From assembly GCA_026122225.1 (NCBI GenBank), contig JANEZZ010003061.1, positions 6,441,501 through 6,505,500 on the forward strand: DNA of 64,000 nt, given 5' to 3'. Under the pieces are notes generated by a model. The model made no database searches. It was given only the letters and a program-made list of their open reading frames with translations, and was not told the origin of the DNA. This document shows positions 1-10,747 of this stretch, in pieces; within the stretch, counting starts at the first letter, position 1, and the number at the start of each line of letters is the position of its first letter. Made by a program: the position numbers and the translations under genes. The stretch comes from Heloderma charlesbogerti. Taxonomy: Eukaryota; Chordata; Lepidosauria; Squamata; Helodermatidae.

Positions 1-994
1 TTGTCTTCCGTGGTCTGCCAGTCCTTTTGCTGTTGCTGAGCTTGCCAGTTAATTCCTTCTTTTTTCAGGATGCTTCAAACTGTTGTATTGGCCACTCCCA
101 CTATTTTTGCTATCTCTCTGATGGGTTTATTTTGTTTCCTCAGCCTAATGATGGCCTCCTTCCCTCGCATGGACACCTCTTTGGACTTCATGTTGGGAGT
201 TCCAGTGAACAGCTACCAAATGCAAATGTAACACTCAGAACCACCTCCAGGCCTTTTATCTGCTTGATTGGTCATGGGGTACCCAGGAAACAGGCCACAC
301 CTGGCCATGCAGCTGCTTGCCAGCCATTCGTTCCATTACTTATGAGCCACCAATGATGGGTATGTGTGTATGCCACTGGCTGTACTTCCTGAATGGTTAG
401 TATCCCACTTTTGTCAAACCCCTTGAATTACAGCTGAAAGTCCTGACTTCGCTGCCATCTGGGTGTGTTTCCTTTCACCTTCAATGTGGTGGTGTACAGA
501 CGCCAACTGCCAAAACAGTTATCCTTGTTCCAACATTTCTGGCCCTGACTGTATAATGTCAAAGGATCATTTTCTTTGGTGACAGCTTACAATAGAGTAG
601 CTCTGTTTATAACAATATTATAGAATAAAAAGTTCAAGATGGACACAATTTTAATTTTCTACCTCCTTATCAACCTACATCAAATTAAATTAATAATGTA
701 CGAAATATACCCAACAGTAAATCCAATTAAAGGTAGAACTCCTGCAAAGAGATACAAGGGCATGGATTCTTAAGTGGAAATATTACGGGGTTCTAATATT
801 TGTTCTTTGTCTTTCGTCTCTTTCCTCCACACCCACAGAGACCTTTTCCCAAAGCATCCACTTTTTTTAAAAAAGGCAAGATGAAATATCACTCAGTACC
901 AATTCCAAAGGAAAAAGTAGTCATTGTTGTGCAATTAATTACTGCACTCTTGTCAATATAACTTCTGGCTCAATGCTCAAAGGCAATTACCCAC
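1..994. other. WASF3 intron 3 (partial), no other feature seen
   Basis: This lies downstream of the minus-strand exon 3 donor, so it is intronic if the WASF3 call is right. I see no further WASF3 exon; the next expected peptide (beginning VSLQD in the family) is not encoded here. The open frames are short and have no recognisable motif. Confidence 0.6.
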
Positions 995-1129
995 CTTCTT
1001 CGACAGTTGAATCCAGCTGGGTAACTTTGACAGCAAGGCGGTCAATTCTGTCTTGAAGGGAATTTGCTCTTATGTAGAAGTTGTTGGCTTCATTAAACAG
1101 CTCACCAAATATGTCTTCAGCATGCTTGC
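995..1129 (-). CDS. WASF3: WASF3 (WAVE3) coding exon 3
   Basis: The exon encodes [20 protein letters not shown] followed by [19 protein letters not shown] and STVEE. This matches the N-terminal WAVE homology domain of vertebrate WASF3 as I know it, and fits WASF3 better than WASF1 or WASF2. WASF3 is a cytoplasmic scaffold that, in the WAVE regulatory complex (CYFIP, NCKAP1, ABI, BRK1), relays Rac signals to Arp2/3 to build branched actin. This segment is the helical, coiled-coil region that packs in the complex. The 3' acceptor is a pyrimidine tract ending CTACAG at 1130-1131, and the 5' donor is GTGGGT beginning at 994. The exon is 135 nt. Its first two bases (GC) complete a Ser codon begun by the last base (A) of exon 2, and it ends on the first base of the next codon, giving clean phases. 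The upstream exon is 1.6 kb away across an intron holding a dead LINE. The rest of the gene lies off the left edge. Confidence 0.96.
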
Positions 1130-1439
1130 CTGTAGAGAAAGAAGGGGAGGTCTCCCTATCTGTTTTAATCACTGTGTCACATACATTTTCTCACAGAGAA
1201 GGTCTCTTCAAAGAGTTAAATGTTGTCACTACAGCACTGGTCCGTTCTGCAAGCTATCAAGTGTAGAACTCCCACATTTATCCTTCAGCTTGACTGAAGG
1301 TTGCTCTTCTGGGATAAGTCCTACAGTCAGGAATGCTGCATGTACCCACCTCCACATGGCCTGAGCAGCTCTAACTCTCCTCACTGGCAAGGGGAAACAA
1401 GCAGCTGGGAAGAGGGGGTGAGTGCACCCAGCCAAAAAA
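1130..1439. other. WASF3 intron 2 sequence
   Basis: Unique-looking sequence between the exon 3 acceptor and the decayed LINE beginning near 1440. I see no coding or RNA feature. Confidence 0.5.
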
Positions 1440-2500
1440 CATCCTTTAAAATTCTCTACTTCTAAATGCCTGAGACGGCAGTTTTAACTTGGCGCCGAAA
1501 AGATAACAATGTTGGTGCCAAGCAGGCCTCATCAAGGAGATTATTCCATAAATGGGGGCCACCACCAAAAAGGCCCTCTCCCTTGTCTTCCAAATCTTCC
1601 AGAGCCCTCTGGAAACTATCTGGATCCATTAGCCTCTGGGGATGGACCATCTTACTAGGTCCCCCACTCTTGCAAAGGGGAAAAGCTGATGTAAGTCTAA
1701 ACCTCAGCAAGCAATGATCTGATGATGACAAAGGGACTGAAGCAAAGTTCCCTGCCTTCAGATCACCATCTCCATGTCCGGTTGAGAAAGCCAAATCTAG
1801 AGTATGCCTCACTACATGCGTTGGGCCATTGGGCCAATGACATGTTGGGATGTCCCATAGTTGTCATGAAGACCATGAAATCCTGAGCTGCCCCAGACAA
1901 GGTTCCCCCAGCATGAATGTTGACATCCCTCAGAACCAACAGTGTGGGGGATCTCAACAACACACCCAAGACCACTTCAGCTCAGATAGGGAGTCTGTTG
2001 AGCAGTGGGGTAAGTGGTATACCAGCTGAATCCCCAATCTGTCCCACTGACCCAACACAAGGTGCAAATACTCCAGACCAGTAATCAAATGGACAGGGAG
2101 CCTGCAGAGGGAGATGGAACTCCTATAGACCACAGCAACCCCTGCCCCATCCCCAGCCCTCAGGTCTTCCCTGATGCTGAACCAAGTACCCTGGTGAGAA
2201 GAGCTGGGAGAGACTAAGTCCTCCCTGCTCACCTACCCAGTTCTCAGTTATGCATGCCAGATCAGCCACCTCATCCACTATTAAATCATGGATAAGGGAG
2301 GTCTTATTCTGAACTGATCTGGCATTTAACAGCAGCATCCGGAGGCCCGAGGGCAAGCTGATAGGGCATCCCCCATGCCTGCAGGTGGGGGGAGGGCTGG
2401 AACACAGCACAGCCTTTAACTGCCTGGAACATGTTCCCCTAAGCTGGCTAGCCCTCTTTCCAATGCCATATCTCCCTTGACCTGTAACCACACTAATTGG
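1440..2500 (-). mobile_element. L2/CR1-like LINE relic, endonuclease joined to ORF C-terminus
   Basis: Read on the minus strand, broken frames give an APE-type endonuclease. MLLLNARSVQNK at about 2340-2310 is the N-terminal strand, ITENWV follows, then LRDVNIHAGG (the family's GDFN position) near 1930-1900, and LSSSDHCLLRFRL (the SDH motif) near 1730-1690. Soon after comes LWNNLLDEACLAPTLLSFRR, which belongs to the extreme C-terminus of L2-like ORF2 and is also seen in the element at 4.4-5.3 kb. The whole reverse transcriptase is missing between them, so this is an internally deleted copy with frameshifts. It sits in WASF3 intron 2 in the same orientation as the gene. Confidence 0.8.
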
Positions 2501-2745
2501 GGCCCAGTTGTAAAGGCAGGCATCTAAAAGAGGGAAGTGCTGTGTGGGAGACCATAAGATACAAAATCAGGGTGGCAATGCATTCATCCCACTAATTCAG
2601 CCTCTTCACATGGCATGGGTGCTAGGATTGATAACCCCACAGGCCAGCCAAAACAAATTTTTAAATTGGCTCAGACTCAATGTTTCATAAAAACAAATAT
2701 ACAAAAAAAGTAGATCAGGATTTTAAAAACCATCCAGTGACTTAC

Positions 2746-2888
2746 TTAGGCTGCTAAGTTGGCGTATAATAGCAGCAAGGGTACTATTGGTTACACATTC
2801 TAATTCACTAGTAATTCCCTCAGGCAGAGCTCCTCTGCAAAGGTGCCGAGGTTCAATGTTCCTTTTGACTAAGGGCATGATTCAATAT
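2746..2888 (-). CDS. WASF3: WASF3 (WAVE3) exon 2 with start codon
   Basis: The minus strand from the ATG at 2878-2876 reads [20 protein letters not shown], then [20 protein letters not shown] and LSSLS. This is the conserved WAVE N-terminus and matches WASF3. The acceptor is TTTTACAG at 2889-2896 and the donor is GTAAGT starting at 2745. Ten 5'UTR bases (2879-2888) precede the ATG, so the upstream exon(s) must be non-coding. The coding part is 133 nt, leaving one base (A) that combines with GC of exon 3 to make Ser, giving SLSKHAED across the junction. This segment starts the WAVE homology domain that binds ABI and BRK1. The start is fixed by protein identity and by the in-phase splice. Confidence 0.97.
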
Positions 2889-4384
2889 CTGTAAAAGAAA
2901 GGAATAGAACATTAGTCTTACACCACTCCCCCCAAAAGTTGTAAAAGCAGCAGCTGCCATTGCAGTACAAGAACAAGAACAGGGTTTGAATACTACTGGA
3001 TGGGAAGTGGCCCCTACTGCTGCAAGGGATGCGAGAGCACACTGTTGCTGCCTATCTCATGAAAACTTTATGAAAAAGTGCAAAGCAGCCTTCTTCCTTA
3101 GTAGATGTACTTATTTATTAAGGTGCCTTAGAGAAGAGGAATTAGCTAGGTTCTCTTTCTGAGTCATCCAGGGATTCACAAGGACTCAACCTGAGAACAT
3201 ATGCCAGAACCAAAACACTTCGGTGGCCAGCTCCTAAAGATAATAAAACCAATTAACTCTGTTGGCCAGAATTCTCAAAACCTCCCAACATTAACACTGC
3301 TTTCTCAAAAGGGAAATCCAGCACAGCACACAAATATCAAAAGCTGAAAGACTATAGTGAAATACAGCATATCTATAGCACACATGGTGTTTGAAGGCTT
3401 CTGCTGATCATATGAAATTGAACTTATTTGTAAAGTATCAATTAAAAACAATTGGCTACTCACAAATAGCAAGGTGTTTGTAAGTACTTACAAGTGCAGG
3501 GAAAAGAATAAAGGCTCTATTTCACTGAAAACAAATGTGCTATACCAACCAATTAGCATGCACAATTTGTTCAGAAGACACATTAATTCCAGAATGGGAA
3601 TCTTGTTTTAAATAAAAATGATCCGTCTTTTTTCTGTTGTCAATTTAAATCAGTACACGCTGTGACCAAGCTACTCAGGGGCACTGCTGAGGTGGGGGCA
3701 GACCTGCCTCCCAAAACACTGGAATCATCCATAAGTAGGTTTCTTTCCTTTCAGCTTTATCCCAGATTAAGCTTGAATAAACAAGCAGCATTCTGCTTAG
3801 AACACAAGCTGGTTGCATGGGGAGCCACTAAGAACTCAGCTCTATTTCTTAGTCACCCCTATGGTTGGAAGAATGGAGGGACAGAGAGACAAAAAGACAG
3901 AGGCTGTCTTCACACCTGGCATTCTATCCCGCTACAAACCAGTCCTTTTGATTCCAGATCCTTTACGGGATTTAGACTGGCCCTGTATACAGACATCTCT
4001 CTTAGCGTGTCCCTCTGCTCTATACCTTTTCATGGCTGAGCAGAGCTGCATGGAAAAATCAGGACAGAAGGGGGCTGCTGGCTCCATGCCCCCTCCCCTC
4101 CCCTGATCATTGGTTCCTGTAACATGACTGATGGCTCTGCCCATCCCTCCACTCCTCCACAGTAGGAGGGAAGTTCGAAGCCCTTCTAGTGGCCTGGATA
4201 GTGGGCTATGGGAGCTGGTCCCCTCCTTCCTCCGACTTTGTGGCGAGGGAGAGAGAGTGTTCTCGGTGGCTTACCCCGAGGTTGCTGGCACTGCTAGTCC
4301 TTCTCTGCTAAATATGTCAGTGTGTGATGGAATTAAATGCAGTATATTGCTTGCGCTACTGAGTTTGAAGAGTATACCGATTTA
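2889..4384. other. WASF3 intron 1, 3' end
   Basis: This begins with the exon 2 acceptor pyrimidine tract (2889-2900). The remainder looks like unique or ancient sequence. A short open frame at 3662-4039 shows no motif and I do not call it a gene. Confidence 0.5.
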
Positions 4385-5275
4385 TTGATTGATTGATTTC
4401 ATTTCATTTCTATACTGCCCAATAGCCGAAGCTCTCTGGGCGGTTCACAAAAATTAAACCCAAACGGCACACAATAAAACAATTTAAAATATATAGAACA
4501 TTAAAACCACAATATAACAATACAACCACAATAAAACCTAGCAGCAGTGCAGGAATTTAAAATACAGATTCAAAACAGCAAAGCTAAAAGTCTAGAAAGC
4601 TAAAATGCTAAAATGCCTGAGAAAATAAAAAGGTATTCACATGGCGCCGAAAGGAATACAATGTAGGTGCAAGGCGAACCTCACTAGGGAGCTCATTCCA
4701 CAGCCAAGGTGCCACAGCAGAAAAAACCCTCCTCCTAGTAGCCACCCGCCTCACTTCCTTTGGCAGGGGCTCACGGAGAAGGGCCACCGAGGATGATCTT
4801 AAGGTCTGGGCAGGCACATATGGGAGGAGGAGATCCTTCAGATAACCTGGCCCCAAGCTGTTAAGGGCTTTAAATGTTAATACCAGTACTCTGAATCGGG
4901 CCCGGAAATGGACTGGCAGCCAGTGCAGCTGGAAAAGTACTGGCGTAATATGAGCTCGCTGGCCAGTCCCTGTTAACAATCTTGCTGCCCTATTTTGGAC
5001 CAGCTGAAGTTTCCAGACCGTTTTCAAAGGCAGCCCCACATATAACGCATTGTAGTAATCTAGACAAGAAGTTATCAGAGCATGGATCACTGTAGCTAGG
5101 CTATCTCTATCCAGATAAGGGCGTAGTTGGTATACCAGCCTAAGCTGATAAAAAGTGCTCCGTGCCACTGAGTTCGCTTGTGCCTCAAGTGACAGTTCTG
5201 GATCCGTGTTCCCAACTACAGAAGTAAGATATCCACAAACAGACCTGTATACAGTCAATGCACCAAGCCATCCCT
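4385..5275 (-). mobile_element. L2-like (CR1 superfamily) LINE 3' end, 5'-truncated
   Basis: A single open frame of 216 codons (4608-5258, minus) encodes the post-reverse-transcriptase C-terminus of an L2-like ORF2. Recognisable blocks are SCLDYYNALYVGLPLKTVWK, LQLVQNRAARLL, VLFQLHWLPVHFRARFRVLV, TFKALNSLGPGYLKDLL and LWNELPSEVRLAPTLYSFRR. The 3'UTR contains the squamate-type segment ending with the GCCCAGAGAGCTTCGGC and CTATTGGGC motifs, and finishes in a TGAAA/ATCAATCA-type short tandem tail near 4385-4400. The frame is still open over its length, so this copy is younger than the other L2-like relics here. The RT and EN domains are missing through 5' truncation near 5270. Confidence 0.88.
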
Positions 5276-7197
5276 AGCAGCAGCACCCCCCCCCCGGCCA
5301 CTGCTTCACGGGGGCCACCTTCTTCATTAGACCCAGCTTGCTTCCCCCCAGCCTGCACTGTTGTTGCTCTTCCCCCTTATTCTAGCTTCCCAACGACCCT
5401 GCAAGGTGGGCTAGGAGAAGAGATAGTGCCTGGCTAGGTGGGAGGGAGTACTGTGGAAAACCACCTCAGCATTACTGCCTTATCTAAAACTCCACACACA
5501 CAAAAGAAACCATTAAAAATGACCATTCCAAGCTCTGCATTATGAATTTATTCAGGGGAGAAGGCACTTTTAATACCCATTGAAATCCTAACTGTCAAGC
5601 CTTTCTCCTGCATGGCTGAGAAGGGAGACTCCCCCATGCACTCTGGAAGGAAAAAAGCTTATCAGTCTTGTGAGCAAAAGGGAGAAGAAGCAGTCAGTGA
5701 CATCAATGGGAGGGGGAGGTTCAAAGTAAATGCATTGAAGGGGATGGGAGACCTTAAGACTACTGTTCTAAGTAGACTTACAATGCACTCCTATGCATCC
5801 CTACTCAGAAGCAAGCCACACAGATTTCAGTGGCACTTACTCCCTGGAAAGGAAAGCCTTACAGCCAATGAGTTTACTGAGAAGTAAGCACTGCTGTGTT
5901 CAGGGCAATCTCAGAGAAGCATTTGGGATGGTTAACCACTTTACAGTTCAAGCACCCGTAGTGGAATGGGAGAGAGGCAGGAACAGTCACTGGAAGCGTG
6001 GTCAGTGACCCACCCCACAGATTTGTTGTCATGACAATGAATTTCAACACTGCCCAGCAACACCCCCTAGCACATGCCCACACAAAGCGGGACACAGCGC
6101 TAAAGGGGAAATACACAAGGGGGAAAATGTCAATTTCAATCGCAAACACAGAAAATGCCAGGTTTTTCCCATTCTCAGATAACATGGGAAGAGGGAGGGA
6201 ACATTGTGAGATAGCAGCAGGAGAACAGCGGAATCATTTAAAGCTCCCGTGAAAACCAGTGATTAAAGAAGAACGATCCTGCTAAAAAGCCAAGGTGTGA
6301 AGAGAGCCAGACAGTGCCCGAACACCCATCATTATGACACACGCACGTGTTTTGTCTGCCCGTTCCTTCATCATTCAAAGTTCCTGACATTACAGCAACA
6401 TTGTACAACACCTTATTTTTTCCCACAGAAGTGAATGTAGTCACTTCTTCAAAGAGAAGGCAAATGGAAAGTAAGAAGCATTCACAGCATCCCAGTGCAA
6501 TGGATAATTCTAATTAACAGCAACTTCATGGTTATTAGCCTGGCCTCAAGTTGCTTGTACTTTCAAAACAGAATTAAATGGCAAAAAGTCAAATTAGCAG
6601 CTGCTTCTAGAACAGCTGTGTGAAGGACAGGAACTGAAGCCATCATAGTAAGGTCTGAAGCGGGAGAAAGTCTTTGTTCAGAATCTTACACCCTGGTAGT
6701 CAAGAACAAAGGAAACAGAATGGCCAAAGACAGATCGCAGGTACTGATGTTTTACCACTACTATGTCCTTCTAGAGCATGGATGGGCAGAAGGTAGATGT
6801 CCAGATGTTTTGGACTCCAACCCTCAGCATTCCTGACCACTACCCATGCTGGCAGGGGTCTCTGGGAAATCTGAATAGCATAGAACCCCTGTTCTAGAGG
6901 AGCAGACAATCTGCTGTTCTTCAAATACTTCCTTGAAAGACAAAAAAGTCTACAGATCCTCATAGCAGAGAAGCCCTAAATATTTTTAAATATGTTTGGT
7001 AAACCAAGTATTAGGTAGGAGGTGTTAAGGCCTCCAGCCAAACACTATAGTAAAATTATTTATTTTTCTACTTTCATTATCATTTATTTCCTACCTCTTT
7101 TTTATTGGGAAATCAACAAGAGAAAGTATTAGGACAAAAGTCAATATATTTAGTGATAGCTAAATGGAACCTCCAAATTTAGAAGCAGTAGCTCAGA
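5276..7197. other. Intron 1 sequence with degenerate MITE pieces
   Basis: There is no gene. A degenerate copy of the palindromic 'CTATGCAT...CTACTCAGAAG' repeat lies near 5780-5905. A decayed hAT-type MITE with the 'CCAGATGTTTTGGACT' core lies near 6775-6895. The rest appears unique. Confidence 0.45.
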
Positions 7198-7330
7198 GTA
7201 GCAGCGAGGGAGGACTATTGCTTTCATGCCCTCCTACTGGGCTTCTCAGAAATAACTGGCTGGCTACTGTGGGAAACAGATGCTGGAATAAATGGACCTT
7301 TGGTCTTTCTGATCCAGTGGTGCAGCTCTT
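7198..7330 (+). mobile_element. CR1/L3-like 3' tail fragment
   Basis: The sequence resembles the 3' untranslated segment common to squamate CR1/L3-like elements: a 'GGCTGGCTACTGTGGGAAAC' block followed by a degenerate 'GGACCTTTGGTCT..CTGATCCAG' block. It is short and diverged, so the family assignment is tentative. Confidence 0.4.
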
Positions 7331-7514
7331 TTGTGATTTCCTTTAGCTAGAATTTACTTACATCCTGATATAATGTAAGCACATCAGGAAGTCCCTGTGA
7401 TTTCAAACGGAAATTACTAAGGAACATGCTCAGGATCAAGATCTGAATCTGTTAGTGTTAGGTCAGCTAGGATTAGCACGGCAGGGTATGTGTGTCCTTG
7501 AATACCTACTCTTT

Positions 7515-10500
7515 GTTGTTGTTGTTCAGTCGTTCAGTCGTGTCCGACTCTTCGTGACCCCATGGACCATAGCACGCCAGGCCTTCCTGTCCTGCGCTCT
7601 CTCCCGGAGCGTGCTCAAGTTCATATTCATTGCATCCGTGATGCTATCTAGCCATCTCATCCTCTGCCGTCCCCTTCTCCTTTTGCCTTCAGTCTTTCCC
7701 AGCATCAGGGTCTTTTCCAGCGAGTTTTCTCTTCGCATTAGGTGGCCAAAATATTGGAGCTTCAGCTTCATTATCTGTCCTTCCAATGAGCACTCAGGGT
7801 TGATTTCCTTTAGGATGGACTGATTTGACCTCCTTGCAGTCCAGGGGACTCGTAAGAGTCTTCTCCAGCACCACAGTTCGAAAGCATCAATTCTTCGGCG
7901 CTCAGCCTTCCTTATAGTCCAGCTCTCACAGCCATACATTACTACTGGGAAAACCAGAGCTTTGATTAGACGGACCTTTGTTGGCAAGGTGATGTCTCTG
8001 CTTCTTACTATGCTGTCTAGGTTGGCCATAGCTTTCCTCCCAAGGAGCAAGCGTCTTTTAATTTCATGGCTACAGTCACCGTCTGCGGTGATCTTGGAGC
8101 CCAAGAAAGTAAAATCTGTCACTGCTTCCATTTCTTCCCCTTCTATATGCCAGGAAGTGATGGGGCCAGATGCCATGATCTTCGTTTTTTTTATGTTGAG
8201 TTTCAAACCAGCTTTTGCACTCTCCACTTTCACCCTCAACAAGAGGCTCTTGAGATCCTCTTCGCTTTCTGCCATTAGGGTGGTATCGTCTGCATATCGG
8301 AGGTTGTTGATAATTCTCCCAGCAATCTTAATTCCGACCTCTGATTCATCCAACCCGGCATTTCTCATGATGTACTCTGCATATAAGTTAAATAAGCAGG
8401 GTGACAATATGCAGCCTTGTCGTACTCCTTTCCCAATTTTGAACCAATCGGTTGTTCCATGTCTGGTTCTTACTGTTGCTTCTTGACCCTCGTACAGGTT
8501 TCTCAGGAGACAGGTAAGGTGGTCTGGTACTCCCATCACTTTAAGAATTTGCCACAGTTTGTTGTGATCCACACAATCAAAGGCTTTAGCGTAGTCAATG
8601 AAGCAGAAATAGACGTTTTTCTGGAATTCTCTTGCTTTCTCCATGATGCAGCGAATGTTGGCGATTTGATCTCTAGTTCCTCTGCCTCTTCGAAACCCAG
8701 CTTGTACTTCCGGTAGTTCTCGGTTCGCATACTGCTGAAGCCTAGCTTGTAGGATTTTGAGCATCACCTTGCTGGCATGTGAAATGAGCGCAATGGTGCG
8801 GTAGTTTGAACACTCTTTGGCGTTGCCCTTCTTTGGAATTGGAATGTAAACTGACCTTTTCCAGTCTTGTGGCCACTGTTGAGTGTTCCAGATTTGTTGG
8901 CATATTGAATGCAGCACTTTAACAGCATCATCTTTTAGGATTTTAAATAGCTCGGCTGGAATACTGTCATCTCCGCTAGCTTTGTTGTTACTAATGCTTC
9001 CTAAGGCCCACTTGACTTCACTCTCGAGGATGTCCGGCTCAAGTTCAGTGAGCGCACTATCATGGCTATCAGGGACATTCAGATCTTTCCTGTATAGTTC
9101 TTCTGTGTATTCTTGCCACCTCTTCTTAATCTCATCTGCTTCTCTTAGGTCCCTGCCTTCTTTGTCCTTTATCATGCCCGTCTTTACACAAAACGTTCCC
9201 TTGTGATCTCCAATTTTCTTGAAGAGATCTCTAGTCTTTCCCATTCTGTTGTTTTCCTCGATTTCTTTGCATTGTTCATTTAAGAAGGCCTTCTTGTCTC
9301 TCCTTGCTATTCTCTGGAACTCTGCATTCAGTTGGGTATATCTTCCCCTTTCTCCCTTGCTTTTCGCTTCCCTTCTTTCCTCAGCTACTTGTAAAGCCTC
9401 TTCAGACAGCCACTTGGCTTTCTTGCATTTCTTTTTCTTTGGGATGGATTTCGTTGCTGCCTCCTGAACAGTGTTACGGACCTCCGTCCATAGTTCCTCA
9501 GGCACTCTGTCTATCAGGTCTAATCCCTGAAATCTATTCCTCACCTCCACTGTATATTCATCAGGGATATGATTTAGGTCATACCTGAACGGTTTAGTGG
9601 TTTTCCCGACATTCTTCAATTTAAGCCGAAATTTTGCAAGAAGCAGCTCATGATCTGAGCCACAGTCAGCTCCAGGTCTTGTTTTTACTGACTGTATGGA
9701 GCTTCTCCATCTTTGGCTGCAAAGGACATAATCAATCTGATTTCGATATTGACCATCTGGTGACGTCCATGTGTAGAGTCGCCTCTTGTGCTGTTGGAAA
9801 AGAGTGTTTGCTATGATCAGCATGTTCTCTTGGCAAAACTCTATTAGCTTTTGTCCGGCTTCATTTTGTACACCAAGGCCATGCCTGCCTGTTATCCCGG
9901 TGATTTCTTGACTTCCTACTTTAGCATTCCAATCCCCTATGATGAAGAGGACATCTTTTTTTGGTGTTAGTTCTAGAAGGTGTTGTAGGTCTTCATAGAA
10001 CCGATCAACCTCAGCTTCTTCGGCCTCAGTGGTTGGGGCATAGACTTGAATTACTGTGATGTTGAATGGTTTGCCTTGGATTCGTACTGAGATCATTCTA
10101 TCATTTTTAAGATTGTACCCCAGTACTGCTTTTCCCACCCTTTTGTTGACTATGAGTGCTACTCCATTTCTTCTAAGGGATTCTTGCCCACAATAGTAGA
10201 TATGATGGTCACCTGAATTAAATTCGCCCATGCCTGTCCATTTTAGTTCGCTGATTCCCAAGATGTCGATGTTCAATCTTGCCATCTCATGTTTGACCAC
10301 CTCCAGCTTACCTTGATTCATTGATCTGACATTCCAGGTTCCTAAACAATATTGTTCTTTACAGCATCGGATTTTCTTTTCACTGCCAGACACATCCACA
10401 GCTGAGTGTCCTTTCGGCTTTGGCCCAGCCGCTTCACTCTTTCTGGCGCTACTTGGAAATACCCTCTGCTCTTCCCCAGTAGCATATTGGACACCTTCCG

Positions 10501-10736
10501 ACCTGAGGGGCTCATCTTCCGGCGTCATATCTTTTAGCCTTGTGATACGTTCCATGGGGTTTTCTTGGCAAGAATACTGGAGTGGGTTGCCATTTCCTTC
10601 TCCAGTGGACCACATTTTGTCAGAACTCTCTGCCATGACCTGTCCGTCTTGGGTGGCCCTGCACGGCATAGCTTATGGCTTCACTGAGTTACGCAAGCCC
10701 CTTCGCCACAACAAGGCAGTGATCCATGAAGGGATC
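7515..10736 (-). mobile_element. Full-length BovB (RTE-clade) LINE with target-site duplication
   Basis: This 3222-bp insertion is flanked by the exact 11-bp direct repeat ACCTACTCTTT at 7504-7514 and 10737-10747. The 3' end (left) is a short GTTGTTGTTGTT run, which is AAC repeats on the sense strand, following the conserved RTE tail that includes GTCCGACTCTTCGTGACCCC. The 5' end (right) ends in CACTGCCTTGTTGTGGCG and CTTCATGGATC. The same 5' terminus appears in the copy ending at 30480, which supports full length. The total length agrees with the roughly 3.2 kb known for BovB. It lies in WASF3 intron 1 in the same orientation as the gene. The clean duplication and open ORF point to recent insertion. 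Confidence 0.97.
7526..10669 (-). CDS. BovB LINE ORF2: APE endonuclease and reverse transcriptase, intact 1047 aa
   Basis: The protein carries out target-primed reverse transcription: its endonuclease nicks genomic DNA and its RT copies the element RNA from the nick. The APE-like endonuclease spans about residues 107-350. Visible motifs are TWNVRS (111-116), SELKW (140-144), VYAPTTEAE (209-217), GDWNAKVG (245-252), YTWTSPDG (299-306), RNQIDYVL (309-316) and SDHELL (338-343). The RT spans about 600-860, with SNYRTIALIS (621-630), AGFRRGRGTRDQ (657-668), FIDYAKAFDCVDH (690-702), GVRQGCILSPCLFN (748-761), the catalytic RYADDT (791-796) and FTFLGSKI (853-860). A basic C-terminal region follows (KAERRRIDAFELWCWRRLLR at 921-940), ending SRTRLND. 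No stop or frameshift interrupts it, and the active-site residues YADD and SDH are present. The start is the first ATG of the frame; a downstream Met could be used, since the N-terminal ~100 residues are poorly constrained. Confidence 0.95.
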   Translation of the reverse strand: MPCRATQDGQVMAESSDKMWSTGEGNGNPLQYSCQENPMERITRLKDMTPEDEPLRSEGVQYATGEEQRVFPSSARKSEAAGPKPKGHSAVDVSGSEKKIRCCKEQYCLGTWNVRSMNQGKLEVVKHEMARLNIDILGISELKWTGMGEFNSGDHHIYYCGQESLRRNGVALIVNKRVGKAVLGYNLKNDRMISVRIQGKPFNITVIQVYAPTTEAEEAEVDRFYEDLQHLLELTPKKDVLFIIGDWNAKVGSQEITGITGRHGLGVQNEAGQKLIEFCQENMLIIANTLFQQHKRRLYTWTSPDGQYRNQIDYVLCSQRWRSSIQSVKTRPGADCGSDHELLLAKFRLKLKNVGKTTKPFRYDLNHIPDEYTVEVRNRFQGLDLIDRVPEELWTEVRNTVQEAATKSIPKKKKCKKAKWLSEEALQVAEERREAKSKGERGRYTQLNAEFQRIARRDKKAFLNEQCKEIEENNRMGKTRDLFKKIGDHKGTFCVKTGMIKDKEGRDLREADEIKKRWQEYTEELYRKDLNVPDSHDSALTELEPDILESEVKWALGSISNNKASGDDSIPAELFKILKDDAVKVLHSICQQIWNTQQWPQDWKRSVYIPIPKKGNAKECSNYRTIALISHASKVMLKILQARLQQYANRELPEVQAGFRRGRGTRDQIANIRCIMEKAREFQKNVYFCFIDYAKAFDCVDHNKLWQILKVMGVPDHLTCLLRNLYEGQEATVRTRHGTTDWFKIGKGVRQGCILSPCLFNLYAEYIMRNAGLDESEVGIKIAGRIINNLRYADDTTLMAESEEDLKSLLLRVKVESAKAGLKLNIKKTKIMASGPITSWHIEGEEMEAVTDFTFLGSKITADGDCSHEIKRRLLLGRKAMANLDSIVRSRDITLPTKVRLIKALVFPVVMYGCESWTIRKAERRRIDAFELWCWRRLLRVPWTARRSNQSILKEINPECSLEGQIMKLKLQYFGHLMRRENSLEKTLMLGKTEGKRRRGRQRMRWLDSITDAMNMNLSTLRERAQDRKAWRAMVHGVTKSRTRLND

Positions 10737-10747
10737 ACCTACTCTTT

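Noticed and set aside
7962..8486. 174-codon plus-strand open frame, also seen at 27357-27881 and 51436-51960
   Set aside because: It is the antisense shadow of the conserved BovB RT/C-terminal coding sequence and recurs only because BovB recurs.
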